A stretch of 64,000 nucleotides of DNA from Bolinopsis microptera (lineage: Eukaryota; Ctenophora; Tentaculata; Lobata; Bolinopsidae), in NCBI RefSeq assembly GCF_026151205.1, contig NC_087073.1, forward strand, positions 930,001 through 994,000, written 5' to 3'. Each line of letters begins with the position of its first letter. Position 1 is the first letter of the stretch. Positions 11,101 to 21,100 of this stretch are shown here, in pieces. A program made the position numbers and the translations under genes. The notes beneath the pieces are model-generated. The model was given only the letters and a program-made list of their open reading frames with translations. It did no database searches and was not told the DNA's origin.

Positions 11101-14100
11101 CAGTGGGATCTTTTCAGCGCTCATATCACGTGTTTACATTAATTAGGGGGTGGGGGATACTAATTAATTAACTAACTAATATCCCTTGATTCTAGAATCC
11201 CACGCTCCGAGGAAGGTTTTATGGAGCTGTGGAACGAGTACCAAGTAGAAGCTCTGAGTAGGTTCAAGAAAGCTAACGGAGGTAAGCTGGAGGTGGTGCT
11301 GTGGACCAGCCACATGTTACCATAGTTACACTTCTAGTTACCATAGTAACACTACTAGTAACCATAGTAACACTACTAGTAACCATAGTTACACTTCTAG
11401 TTACCATAGTTATACTACTAGTTACACTAGTAACCATAGTAACCTACACTAGTAACACTAGGTAAGCTGAAGGACATGGTGCTGTGGACCAGCCACATGA
11501 CGGAGCCTGAGTTCCTCCATTATTTGGATCCTAGTATCTACACTGTTCAATACTGGGAGAGCTCCACCAACAAACAGGTGAAATACTGGTAATAATACTG
11601 GTAATAATACTGGTCATAATACTGGTAATAATACTGGTAATAATACTGGTAATAATACTGGTAATGATACTGGTAATAATACTGGTAATAATACTGGTAA
11701 TAATACTGGTAATGATACTGGTAATAATACTGGTAATAATACTGGTAATAATACTGGTAATAATACTGGTAATAATACTGTTAATAATACTGGTAATAAT
11801 ACTGGTAATAATACTGGTAATTATACTGGTAATAATACTGGTAATTATACTGGTAATAATACTGGTAATAATACTGGTAATAATACTGGTAATAATACTG
11901 GTAATCATACTGGTAATAATACTGGTAATAATACTGGTAATAATACTGGTAATGATACTGGTAATAATACTGGTAATAATACTGGTAATAATACTGGTAA
12001 TAATACTGGTAATAATACTGGTAATAATACTGGTAATTATACTGGTAATAATACTGGTAATAATACTGGTAATAATACTGGTAATAATACTGGTAATAAT
12101 ACTGGTAATAATACTGGTAATAATACTGGTAATAATACTGGTAATGATACTGGTAATGATACTGGTAATAATACTGGTAATAATACTGGTAATAATACTG
12201 GTAATAATACTGGTAATAATACTGGTAATAATACTGGTAATAATACTGGTAATGATACTGGTAATGATACTGGTAATAATACTGGTAATAATACTGGTAA
12301 TAATACTGGTAATAATACTGGTAATAATACTGGTAATAATACTGGTAATAATACTGGTAATAATACTGGTAATAATACTGGTAATAATACTGGTAATAAT
12401 ACTGGTAATAATACTGGTAATAATACCGGTAATAATACTGGTAATAATACTGGTAATAATACTGGTAATAATACTGGTAATAATACTGGTAATAATACTG
12501 GTAATGATACTGGTAATGATACTGGTAATAATACTGGTAATAATACTGGTAATAATACTGGTAATAATACTGGTAATAATACTGGTAATAATACTGGTAA
12601 TAATACTGGTAATAATACTGGTAATAATACTGGTAATAATACTGGTAATAATACTGGTAATAATACTGGTAATAATACTGGTAATGATACTGGTAATGAT
12701 ACTGGTAATAATACTGGTAATAATACTGGTAATAATACTGGTAATAATACTGGTAATGATACTGGTAATGATACTGGTAATAATACTGGTAATAATACTG
12801 GCAATGATACTGGTAATAATACTGGTAATAATACTGGTAATAATACTGGTAATTATACTGGTAATAATACTGGTAATAATACTGGTAATAATACTGGTAA
12901 TAATACTGGTAATCATACTGGTAATAATACTGGTAATAATACTGGTAATAATACTGGTAATAATACTGGTAATAATACTGGTAATAATACTGGTAATAAT
13001 ACTGGTAATTATACTGGTAATAATACTGGTAATAATACTGGTAATAATACTGGTAATAATACTGGTAATCATACTGGTAATAATACTGGTAATAATACTG
13101 GTAATAATACTGGTAATAATACTGGTAATAATACTGGTAATAATACTGGTAATAATACTGGTAATAATACTGGTAATAATACTGGTAATGATACTGGTAA
13201 TGATACTGGTAATAATACTGGTAATAATACTGGTAATAATACTGGTAATAATACTGGTAATAATACTGGTAATAATACTGGTAATAATACTGGTAATAAT
13301 ACTGGCAATAATACTGGTAATAATACTGGTAATAATACTGGTAATAATACTGGTAATAATACTGGTAATAATACTGGTAATAATACTGGTAATAATACTG
13401 GTAATAATACTGGTAATAATACTGGTAATAATACTGGTAATAATACTGGTAATAATACTGGTAATAATACTGGTAATAATACTGGTAATAATACTGGTAA
13501 TAATACTGGTAATAATACTGGTAATTATACTGGTAATAATACTGGTAATAATACTGGTAATAATACTGGTAATAATACTGGTAATAATACCGGTAATAAT
13601 ACCGGTAATAATACCGGTAATAATACTGGTAATAATACTGGTAATAATACTGGTAATAATACTGGTAATAATACTGGTAATATTACTGGTAATAATACTG
13701 GTAATAATACTGGTAATAATACTGGTAATAATACTGGTAATAATACTGGCAATAATACTGGCAATAATACTGGCAATAATACTGGCAATAATACTGGTAA
13801 TAATACTGGTAATAATACTGGTAATAATACTGGTAATAATACTGGTAATAATACTGGTAATAATACTGGTAATAATACTGGTAATAATACTGGTAATAAT
13901 ACTGGTAATAATACTGGTAATAATACTGGTAATAATACTGGTAATAATACCGGTAATAATACCGGTAATAATACTGGTAATAATACTGGTAATAATACTG
14001 GTAATAATACTGGTAATAATACTGGTAATAATACCGGTAATAATACCGGCCAGGTAGCGCAGTTGGTTAGAACGCCTGTCTTACAATCGTTAGGTTGCGA

Positions 14101-17100
14101 GTTCGAAACCCACTGACTGCCTGGTCGTGGGGTGAGCGTCGTCGACGTTCAGCTAAGGATCATGAGTGGTCTATGCAGCCCCCCGGTCTACTCAGCCGAA
14201 TACTCGAGAAATCGGGTGTGAGGGTTAAATGAGGAGCTGCACATTGCAGCAAAGTCTCGGACGAAGAAAGTATGGTACACACTACCTTAACCGTCACTGG
14301 CCAAAAAAGATCCTTCGGCTTCCTGTAATTGGCTGGTTGCACTTGTGTAACATTGTGGCTGTTGGAATACACCGAAGTAAAATAAGTGTCTAGATAAAAA
14401 AAATACTGGTAATAATACTGGTAATAATACTGGTAATAATACTGGTAATATTACTGGTAATAATACTGGTAATAATACTGGTAATAATACTGGTAATAAT
14501 ACTGGTAATAATACTGGTAATAATACTGGTAATAATACTGGTAATAATACCGGTAATAATACTGGTAATAATACTGGTAATAATACTGGTAATGATACTG
14601 GTAATGATACTGGTAATAATACTGGTAATAATACTGGTAATAATACTGGTAATAATACTGGTAATAATACTGTTAATAATACTGGTAATAATACCGGTAA
14701 TAATACCGGTAATAATACTGGTAATAATACTGGTAATGATACTGGTAATAATACTGGTAATAATACTGGTAATAATACTGGTAATAATACTGGTGATAAT
14801 ACTGGTAATAATACTGGTGATAATACTGGTAATGATACTGGTAATGATACTGGTAATTGGTAAACTCACGCACATAAAACTTCCCAAAAATTGAAGAGAC
14901 TACTTTTCTACAAAACAGCGGATCCTACAAAAAATGTTTACTTAATCTTTTTATATTTCGACATTTTTGGAATTATAAATAACTGGCATGTTAACGACAA
15001 ACCCCCAATATCACTGCTACCGTGGTATATATAATATAGTATATATAATTCAGTATATATAATATAGTATATATACTGAATTATATATATAATCGCAGCT
15101 GCCGAACCTGGTGAAGAAAGGTTTCCAAGTGATCATGAGTAACTATGACGACCTGTACCTCGACTGCGGATTTGGAGCCTGGGTAGGAGAGGGTAACAAC
15201 TGGTGCTCACCTTACAAGGTATAGTTACACTACTAGCTACCATAGTTACACTACTAGTTACCATAGTTACACTACTAGTTACCATAGTTACACTACTAGT
15301 TACCTGGTTACTAGAGTAGGTTACCATGGTAACTAGAGGGTAACAACTGGTGCTCACCTTACAAGGGCTGGCAGAAGATCTACCATAACGATCCTAAGAA
15401 GTACCTGGCTGCACAGGGAGTCACAGATCCAACACTGTGAGTATTCATCTTCCGTATCTTGAGCTTACCTTTATTTGAAACTGCCAGTCTAGAGGAGCCA
15501 GGTTACAAATTACAACATATTTAAAGGGAATCAATTAAACAGTTACTATGTATTGTATTTGTAACAGTAACCAATTAATAAGCTGATGGCTCGCATTCTT
15601 ACAACTGACCCAGTGAACTTTATCAGTTGGGCTAACATAGTCGGTGGAGAAACAGCTCTGTTACTAGTGTAGGTTACTAGGGTTACCAGTGTAGGTTACT
15701 AGGGTTACTAGTGTAGGTTACTAGGGTTACTTTATCAGTTGGGCTAACATAGTCGGTGGAGAAACAGCTCTGTTACTAGTGTAGGTTACTAGGGTTACTA
15801 GTGTAGGTTACTAGGGTTACTTTATCAGTTGGGCTAACATAGTCGGTGGAGAAACAGCTCTGTTACTAGTGTAGGTTACTAGGGTTACCAGTGTAGGTTA
15901 CTAGGGTTACTAGTTTAGGTTACTAGGGTTACTTTATCAGTTGGGCTAACATAGTCGGTGGAGAAACAGCTCTGTTACTAGTGTAGGTTACTAGGGTTAC
16001 CAGTGTAGGTTACTAGGGTTACTAGTGTAGGTTACTAGGGTTACTTTATCAGTTGGGCTAACATAGTCGGTGGAGAAACAGCTCTGTTACTAGTGTAGGT
16101 TACTAGGGTTACTAGTGTAGGTTACTAGGGTTACTAGTTTAGGTTACTAGGGTTACTTTATCAGTTGGGCTAACATAGTCGGTGGAGAAACAGCTCTGTT
16201 ACTAGTGTAGGTTACTAGGGTTACCAGTGTAGGTTACTAGGGTTACTAGTGTAGGTTACTAGGGTTACTTTATCAGTTGGGCTAACATAGTCGGTGGAGA
16301 AACAGCTCTGTTACTAGTGTAGGTTACTAGGGTTACCAGTGTAGGTTACTAGGGTTACTAGTTTAGGTTACTAGGGTTACTTTATCAGTTGGGCTAACAT
16401 AGTCGGTGGAGAAACAGCTCTGTTACTAGTGTAGGTTACTAGGGTTACTAGTGTAGGTTACTAGGGTTACTTTATCAGTTGGGCTAACATAGTCGGTGGA
16501 GAAACAGCTCTGTTACTAGTGTAGGTTACTAGGGTTACTAGTGTAGGTTACTAGGGTTACTAGTTTAGGTTACTAGGGTTACTTTATCAGTTGGGCTAAC
16601 ATAGTCGGTGGAGAAACAGCTCTGTTACTAGTGTAGGTTACTAGGGTTACCAGTGTAGGTTACTAGGGTTACTAGTGTAGGTTACTAGGGTTACTTTATC
16701 AGTTGGGCTAACATAGTCGGTGGAGAAACAGCTCTGTTACTAGTGTAGGTTACTAGGGTTACCAGTGTAGGTTACTAGGGTTACTAGTTTAGGTTACTAG
16801 GGTTACTTTATCAGTTGGGCTAACATAGTCGGTGGAGAAACAGCTCTGTTACTAGTGTAGGTTACTAGGGTTACCAGTGTAGGTTACTAGGGTTACCAGT
16901 GTAGGTTACTAGGGTTACTAGTTTAGGTTACTAGGGTTACTTTATCAGTTGGGCTAACATAGTCGGTGGAGAAACAGCTCTGTTACTAGTGTAGGTTACT
17001 AGGGTTACCAGTGTAGGTTACTAGGGTTACTAGTGTAGGTTACTAGGGTTACTTTATCAGTTGGGCTAACATAGTCGGTGGAGAAACAGCTCTGTTACTA

Positions 17101-19723
17101 GTGTAGGTTACTAGGGTTACCAGTGTAGGTTACTAGGGTTACTAGTGTAGGTTACTAGGGTTACTTTATCAGTTGGGCTAACATAGTCGGTGGAGAAACA
17201 GCTCTGTTACTAGTGTAGGTTACTAGGGTTACTAGTGTAGGTTACTAGGGTTACTTTATCAGTTGGGCTAACATAGTCGGTGGAGAAACAGCTCTGTTAC
17301 TAGTGTAGGTTACTAGGGTTACTAGTGTAGGTAACTAGGGTTACTTTATCAGTTGGGCTAACATAGTCGGTGGAGAAACAGCTCTGTTACTAGTGTAGGT
17401 TACTAGGGTTACCAGTGTAGGTTACTAGGGTTACTAGTGTAGGTTACTAGGGTTACTTTATCAGTTGGGCTAACATAGTCGGTGGAGAAACAGCTCTGTT
17501 ACTAGTGTAGGTTACTAGGGTTACCAGTGTAGGTTACTAGGGTTACTAGTTTAGGTTACTAGGGTTACTTTATCAGTTGGGCTAACATAGTCGGTGGAGA
17601 AACAGCTCTGTTACTAGTGTAGGTTACTAGGGTTACCAGTGTAGGTTACTAGGGTTACCAGTGTAGGTTACTAGGGTTACTAGTTTAGGTTACTAGGGTT
17701 ACTTTATCAGTTGGGCTAACATAGTCGGTGGAGAAACAGCTCTGTTACTAGTGTAGGTTACTAGGGTTACTAGTGTAGGTTACTAGGGTTACTAGTGTAG
17801 GTTACTAGGGTTACTTTATCAGTTGGGCTAACATAGTCGGTGGAGAAACAGCTCTGTTACTAGTGTAGGTTACTAGGGTTACCAGTGTAGGTTACTAGGG
17901 TTACTAGTGTAGGTTACTAGGGTTACTTTATCAGTTGGGCTAACATAGTCGGTGGAGAAACAGCTCTGTTACTAGTGTAGGTTACTAGGGTTACTAGTGT
18001 AGGTTACTAGGGTTACTAGTTTAGGTTACTAGGGTTACTTTATCAGTTGGGCTAACATAGTCGGTGGAGAAACAGCTCTGTTACTAGTGTAGGTTACTAG
18101 GGTTACCAGTGTAGGTTACTAGGGTTACTAGTGTAGGTTACTAGGGTTACTTTATCAGTTGGGCTAACATAGTCGGTGGAGAAACAGCTCTGTTACTAGT
18201 GTAGGTTACTAGGGTTACCAGTGTAGGTTACTAGGGTTACTAGTTTAGGTTACTAGGGTTACTTTATCAGTTGGGCTAACATAGTCGGTGGAGAAACAGC
18301 TCTGTTACTAGTGTAGGTTACTAGGGTTACCAGTGTAGGTTACTAGGGTTACCAGTGTAGGTTACTAGGGTTACTAGTTTAGGTTACTAGGGTTACTTTA
18401 TCAGTTGGGCTAACATAGTCGGTGGAGAAACAGCTCTGTGGACAGAGCAGGCGGGTGATCAGAACGCGATGACAAAGATATTCCCTCGATCTTACGCTCT
18501 AGCTGAACGCTACTGGTCCGACCCGACTACAGGTACATATTATAATGAGATCGGTTTAAACTACAGGTACATATTATAATGAGATCGGTTTAAACTACAG
18601 GTACATATTATAATGAGATCGGTTTAAACTTTAATTGACATCATTTTAAGAAAATGCAGGCTTCAACTTGGTTAGACCGTGTAACACCCTGTAACTGACA
18701 GATAAAAGTCGTTGTAACCATAGTGACTGTTCAATAACCATAGTGACTGTTCAGTAACCATAGTGACTGTTCAGTAACCATAGTGACTGTTCAGTAACCA
18801 TAGTGACTGTTCAGTAACCATAGTGACTGTTCAGTAACCATAGTGACTGTTCAGTAACCATAGTGACTGAACAGTCACCATAGTGACTGTTCAGTAACCA
18901 TAGTGACTGTTCAGTAACCATAGTGACTGTTCAGTAACCATAGTGACTGTTCAGTAACCATAGTGACTGTTCAGTAACTATAGTGACTGTTCAGTAACCA
19001 TAGTGACTGTTCAGTAACCATAGTGACTGTTCAGTAACCATAGTGACTGTTCAGTAACCATAGTGACTGAACAGTCACCATAGTGACTGTTCAGTAACCA
19101 TAGTGACTGTTCAGTAACCATAGTGACTGTTCAGTAACCATAGTGACTGTTCAGTAACCATAGTGACTGTTCAGTAACCATAGTGACTGTTCAGTAACCA
19201 TAGTGACTGTTCAGTAACCATAGTGACTGTTCAGTAACCATAGTGACTGTTCAGTAACCATAGTGACTGTTCAGTAACCATAGTGACTGTTCAGTAACCA
19301 TAGTGACTGTTCAGTAACCATAGTGACTGTTCAGTTACCATAGTGACTGTTCAGTTACCATAGTTACTGTTCAGTTACCATAGTGACTGTTCAGTTACCA
19401 TAGTGACTGTTCAGTAACCATAGTGACTGTTCAGTAACCATAGTGACTGTTCAGTAACCATAGTGACTGTTCAGTAACCATAGTGACTGTTAAGTAACCA
19501 TAGTGACTGTTCAGTAACCATAGTGACTGTTCAGTAACCATAGTGACTGTTCAGTTACCATAGAAACAGCTTGGTAACCATGTTAACTGTCCCAGGTTGG
19601 TTTGAGGCAGAGCCCAGGCTAGTGTACTTCAACTCCGTGATGGAGAAACAGAGGGGTATCTATGGTAACTCACTGAAGCCTGAATGGTGTGTGCAGAGTC
19701 AAGGAATCTGCAAACTCAACTAA
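5124..19723 (+). CDS. Beta-N-acetylhexosaminidase, GH20, insect/chitinolytic type, complete, 14 exons
   Basis: Exons: 5124-5232, 5460-5592, 5749-5842, 5943-6071, 6259-6419, 10142-10319, 10472-10663, 10880-11001, 11196-11281, 11462-11577, 15099-15218, 15366-15436, 18405-18532, 19596-19723. They sum to 1,767 nt, 588 aa plus TAA, and every phase agrees. GH20 enzymes remove terminal GlcNAc/GalNAc. Order: signal peptide MKLILVLACIPALIEA; Cys-rich N-terminus with CRLACKAGGTLWPYPTG; GVLLDTSRNYF; LNTFHWHITD; RVVPELDAPAHSG; FCVEPPCGQMN; catalytic HIGGDEV (Asp352-Glu353); YLDCGFGAWVGEGNNWCSPY; GGETALWTEQ; final Cys-rich exon. The VEPPCGQ and GNNWCSPY signatures match insect chitooligosaccharidolytic hexosaminidases rather than vertebrate HEXA/HEXB, and about 590 aa is their usual length. 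The secreted or lysosomal site is inferred from the signal peptide. Introns 5, 10, 12 and 13 hold kilobase-scale arrays. Confidence 0.93.
6420..10027 (+). repeat. 25-bp minisatellite filling hexosaminidase intron 5, about 144 copies
   Basis: The array starts exactly at the 5' splice site (ATCAA|GTAAGTTAAGTGACGG). Its unit contains AATAAGTTAAGTGACGGACA followed by CGGGG, so every unit carries a donor-like GTTAAGT. Variants (GACGAA, AAATGACGG, GATGG, CGAGG, ACAAGG) recur in higher-order patterns, including a block repeated 1,525 bp (61 units) downstream. The array ends about 115 bp before the acceptor at 10141. Confidence 0.97.
10664..10784 (+). repeat. Donor-side duplication around a short 21-mer array, hexosaminidase intron 7
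   Basis: The first intron bases, GTTAGGGGTCTACTCACTCA then ATCAACG, are present at 10664-10690 and again at 10753-10779. Between them lies about 60 bp of the ACTAGTTACCATAGTTAC family. The second copy is preceded by TAG, giving a second AG|GTTAGGGG junction. Confidence 0.85.
11282..11461 (+). repeat. Hexosaminidase intron 9: exon duplication plus 21-mer filler
   Basis: The intron opens with a diverged copy (GTAAGCTGGAGG...CTGTGGACCAGCCACATG) of the first bases of the next exon (11462: GTAAGCTGAAGGACATGG...CAGCCACATG). The middle (11318-11461) is ACTAGTTACCATAGTTAC-type array. The donor GTAAGC is thus the copied exon sequence and the acceptor CACTAG is supplied by the array. Confidence 0.85.
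11583..14047 (+). repeat. 12-bp minisatellite (AATACTGGTAAT), about 205 copies, hexosaminidase intron 10
   Basis: Starts a few bases after the donor (AAACAG|GTGAAATACTGGTAATA). The 12-bp unit leaves long open frames in several phases, which are translation artefacts. The 8-mer AATACTGG also occurs in the preceding exon (GTTCAATACTGGGAG), a possible but short seed. Point variants (GATACTGG, CATACTGG, ACCGG) occur in small clusters, as expected for local copying. Confidence 0.97.
14048..14403 (+). mobile_element. tRNA-derived SINE inserted in the 12-bp array
   Basis: The first 78 bp resemble a tRNA. There is an acceptor-stem pair GGCCAGG/CCTGGTC, an A box TAGCGCAGTTGG, a CTTACAA loop that would carry a TAC (Val-like) anticodon, and a B box GAGTTCGAAACCC. 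An unrelated body of about 260 bp follows, ending in GTCTAGAT plus an A-run. The 12-bp array continues on both sides, so it landed after the array existed. A target duplication cannot be told apart from the array itself. Not a functional tRNA gene: the anticodon stem is badly paired. Confidence 0.85.
14404..14862 (+). repeat. Continuation of the 12-bp array after the SINE, about 38 copies
   Basis: Same AATACTGGTAAT unit and same variants as 11583-14047, interrupted only by the SINE. It ends at GGTAATTGGTAAACTC. Confidence 0.95.
15024..15092. repeat. AT-rich cruciform-capable inverted repeat just before exon 11
   Basis: Alternating TATATA tracts with inverted arms ATATATAATTCAGTATATA and TATATACTGAATTATATAT. 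The hairpin ends only a few bases before the acceptor AATCGCAG, which could affect splicing or replication. Confidence 0.7.
15188..15365 (+). repeat. Hexosaminidase intron 11 flanked by a 31-bp perfect exon duplication
   Basis: The exon end 15188-15218 (AGAGGGTAACAACTGGTGCT to CTTACAAG) is repeated without mismatch at 15335-15365. Between the copies lie four or so 21-mer ACTAGTTACCATAGTTAC units and a GTTACTAGAGTAGG tail. The donor is AAG|GTATAG after copy one and the acceptor is TTACAAG|GGC at the end of copy two, giving the frame ...WCSPYK|GWQK.... Confidence 0.88.
15618..18447 (+). repeat. Composite array carrying about 26 copies of the exon-13 acceptor and exon start
   Basis: Each period has a block of about 44 bp, CTTTATCAG|TTGGGCTAACA...GAAACAGCTCTG. 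This is the 3' splice site plus the first roughly 35 coding bases of exon 13. It is followed by two to four units of a 22-bp repeat (TACTAGTGTAGGTTACTAGG plus GT). Only the last copy continues into the full exon at 18405. Earlier copies run into CTGTTACTAGTGTAG, an in-frame stop if used. Confidence 0.93.
18526..18629 (+). repeat. 34-bp donor triplication at hexosaminidase exon 13/intron 13
   Basis: ACTACAG|GTACATATTATA and the following GAGATCGGTTTAA occur three times head to tail (18526, 18560, 18594). Each copy keeps the exon end and 5' splice site. Use of copy two or three would lengthen the exon. Confidence 0.9.
18714..19566 (+). repeat. 20-bp minisatellite (TAGTGACTGTTCAGTAACCA), about 42 copies, intron 13
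   Basis: Very regular 20-bp units run up to about 30 bp before the last acceptor (TGTCCCAG|GT at 19595). A palindromic variant TGACTGAACAGTCA appears at about 18861 and 19061, exactly ten units apart, which suggests block duplication inside the array. Confidence 0.96.
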
Positions 19724-19746
19724 TTGCATCGTGTAATTGATACACT

Positions 19747-19752
19747 AATAAA
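19747..19752 (+). promoter_or_regulatory. Polyadenylation signal AATAAA of the hexosaminidase gene
   Basis: AATAAA lies 23 bases after the TAA stop, the only canonical signal near the stop codon. The short 3' UTR is inferred. Confidence 0.65.
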
Positions 19753-20647
19753 ATTAAATTTTAATTATTGTTTTTTAGTTGTCTCTCTAAAAAGTTAGCC
19801 AGATTTTAAATCGTATGAAACGGACAAGATAGCGGAGTTTTCATTTGCATCGAAGAATCAAGACCAATAAAACACGGATGTTGTTGAAAATTATTATTAA
19901 TGGCAACACATCACACGTTATTTATATTATAGGTCCCTATTATTCATTATTTATCATAACTAATTCATTTTCACATTCCAAAAACTTACTTCGTGACTGA
20001 GATATGCTATATCAGCGTACCAATGCTAGCTCTGTATCAATATCACGACAAACATGAACTACGACGTATTTTACTTGTATATGGTCACAATGCTGATAAA
20101 AAAGCTTCTCAATAAAAAACTTTTGCTTATAAAAAGGTTCTTTAGTGTTCTACACCAAAAACTTTATTTTTCAATCATATCCAAAATGATAAACTGGAAA
20201 CGAAGGATAATGTAAGCGTGGTAAGTTTTAGGAATGCTTCTTATACTTCAAACAAGACTAATTTCAGCTAAATCAATTAACACAATAATTTAATACAACA
20301 GACCTCAATGAATCATCACACACATCCAAAGCCTACATTAGGATCTACTTTAAATACCCAAAATCCAAGAAAATATAACATGAGAAATGAGAAATGGTCG
20401 GTTTTGGGGAACCCAAAGCAAACTTTTCAAAAAACAAACTAATTTTATGATCGTAAATTGGACCATGATTTTGAGAGAATATAATCACTGTGACTGAGAT
20501 GCTCCTAGTTACCATGGTTACTAGAATCATGAAGATAGTTTCACGATCGTGACACCATGCATCTTTTAGCATCGTTCCTAAAGATAAACCATGAACATAC
20601 ATTTATAACATATATTAAACTGGAACACAGCAATCAGATAATTTGAA
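19753..20647. other. Intergenic, no gene recognised
   Basis: AT-rich. It contains a single GTTACCATGGTTAC motif near 20509 but no array and no recognisable coding segment. Confidence 0.4.
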
Positions 20648-21100
20648 GGAGTTGATCTACTAGTTGAGTTGATCTACTAGTTGAGTTGATCTACTAGTTG
20701 AGTTGATCTACTAGTTGAGTTGATCTACTAATTGAGTTGATCTACTAGTTGAGTTGATCTACTAGTTGAGTTGATCTACTAGTTGAGTTGATCTACTAGT
20801 TGAGTTGATCTACTAGTTGAGTTGATCTACTAGTTGAGTTGATCTACTAGTTGAGTTGATCTACTAGTTGAGTTGATCTACTAGTTGAGTTGATCTACTA
20901 GTTGAGTTGATCTACTGGTTGAGTTGATCTACTAGTTGAGTTGATCTACTAGTTGAGTTGATCTACTAGTTGAGTTGATCTACTAGTTGAGTTGATCTAC
21001 TAGTTGAGTTGATCTACTAGTTGAGTTGATCTACTAGTTGAGTTGATCTACTAGTTGAGTTGATCTACTAGTTGAGTTGAGTTGATCTACTAAATCCGTG
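20648..21100. repeat. 17-bp minisatellite (GAGTTGATCTACTAGTT), about 26 copies
   Basis: Nearly homogeneous units with rare variants (TACTAATTG, TACTGGTTG), ending in a partial unit at 21072-21091. Intergenic, between the convergent 3' ends of the hexosaminidase and SECISBP2-like genes. Confidence 0.96.

Noticed and set aside
11531-14057. Very long open frames of VIIL, ITSI and LPVL repeats on both strands
   Set aside because: They are translations of the 12-bp minisatellite, open in several frames because the unit is a multiple of three with few stops. They lie in a hexosaminidase intron.
14048-14125. A functional tRNA gene
   Set aside because: The promoter boxes are good but the anticodon stem is poorly paired and the sequence continues into a SINE body with an A-tail.
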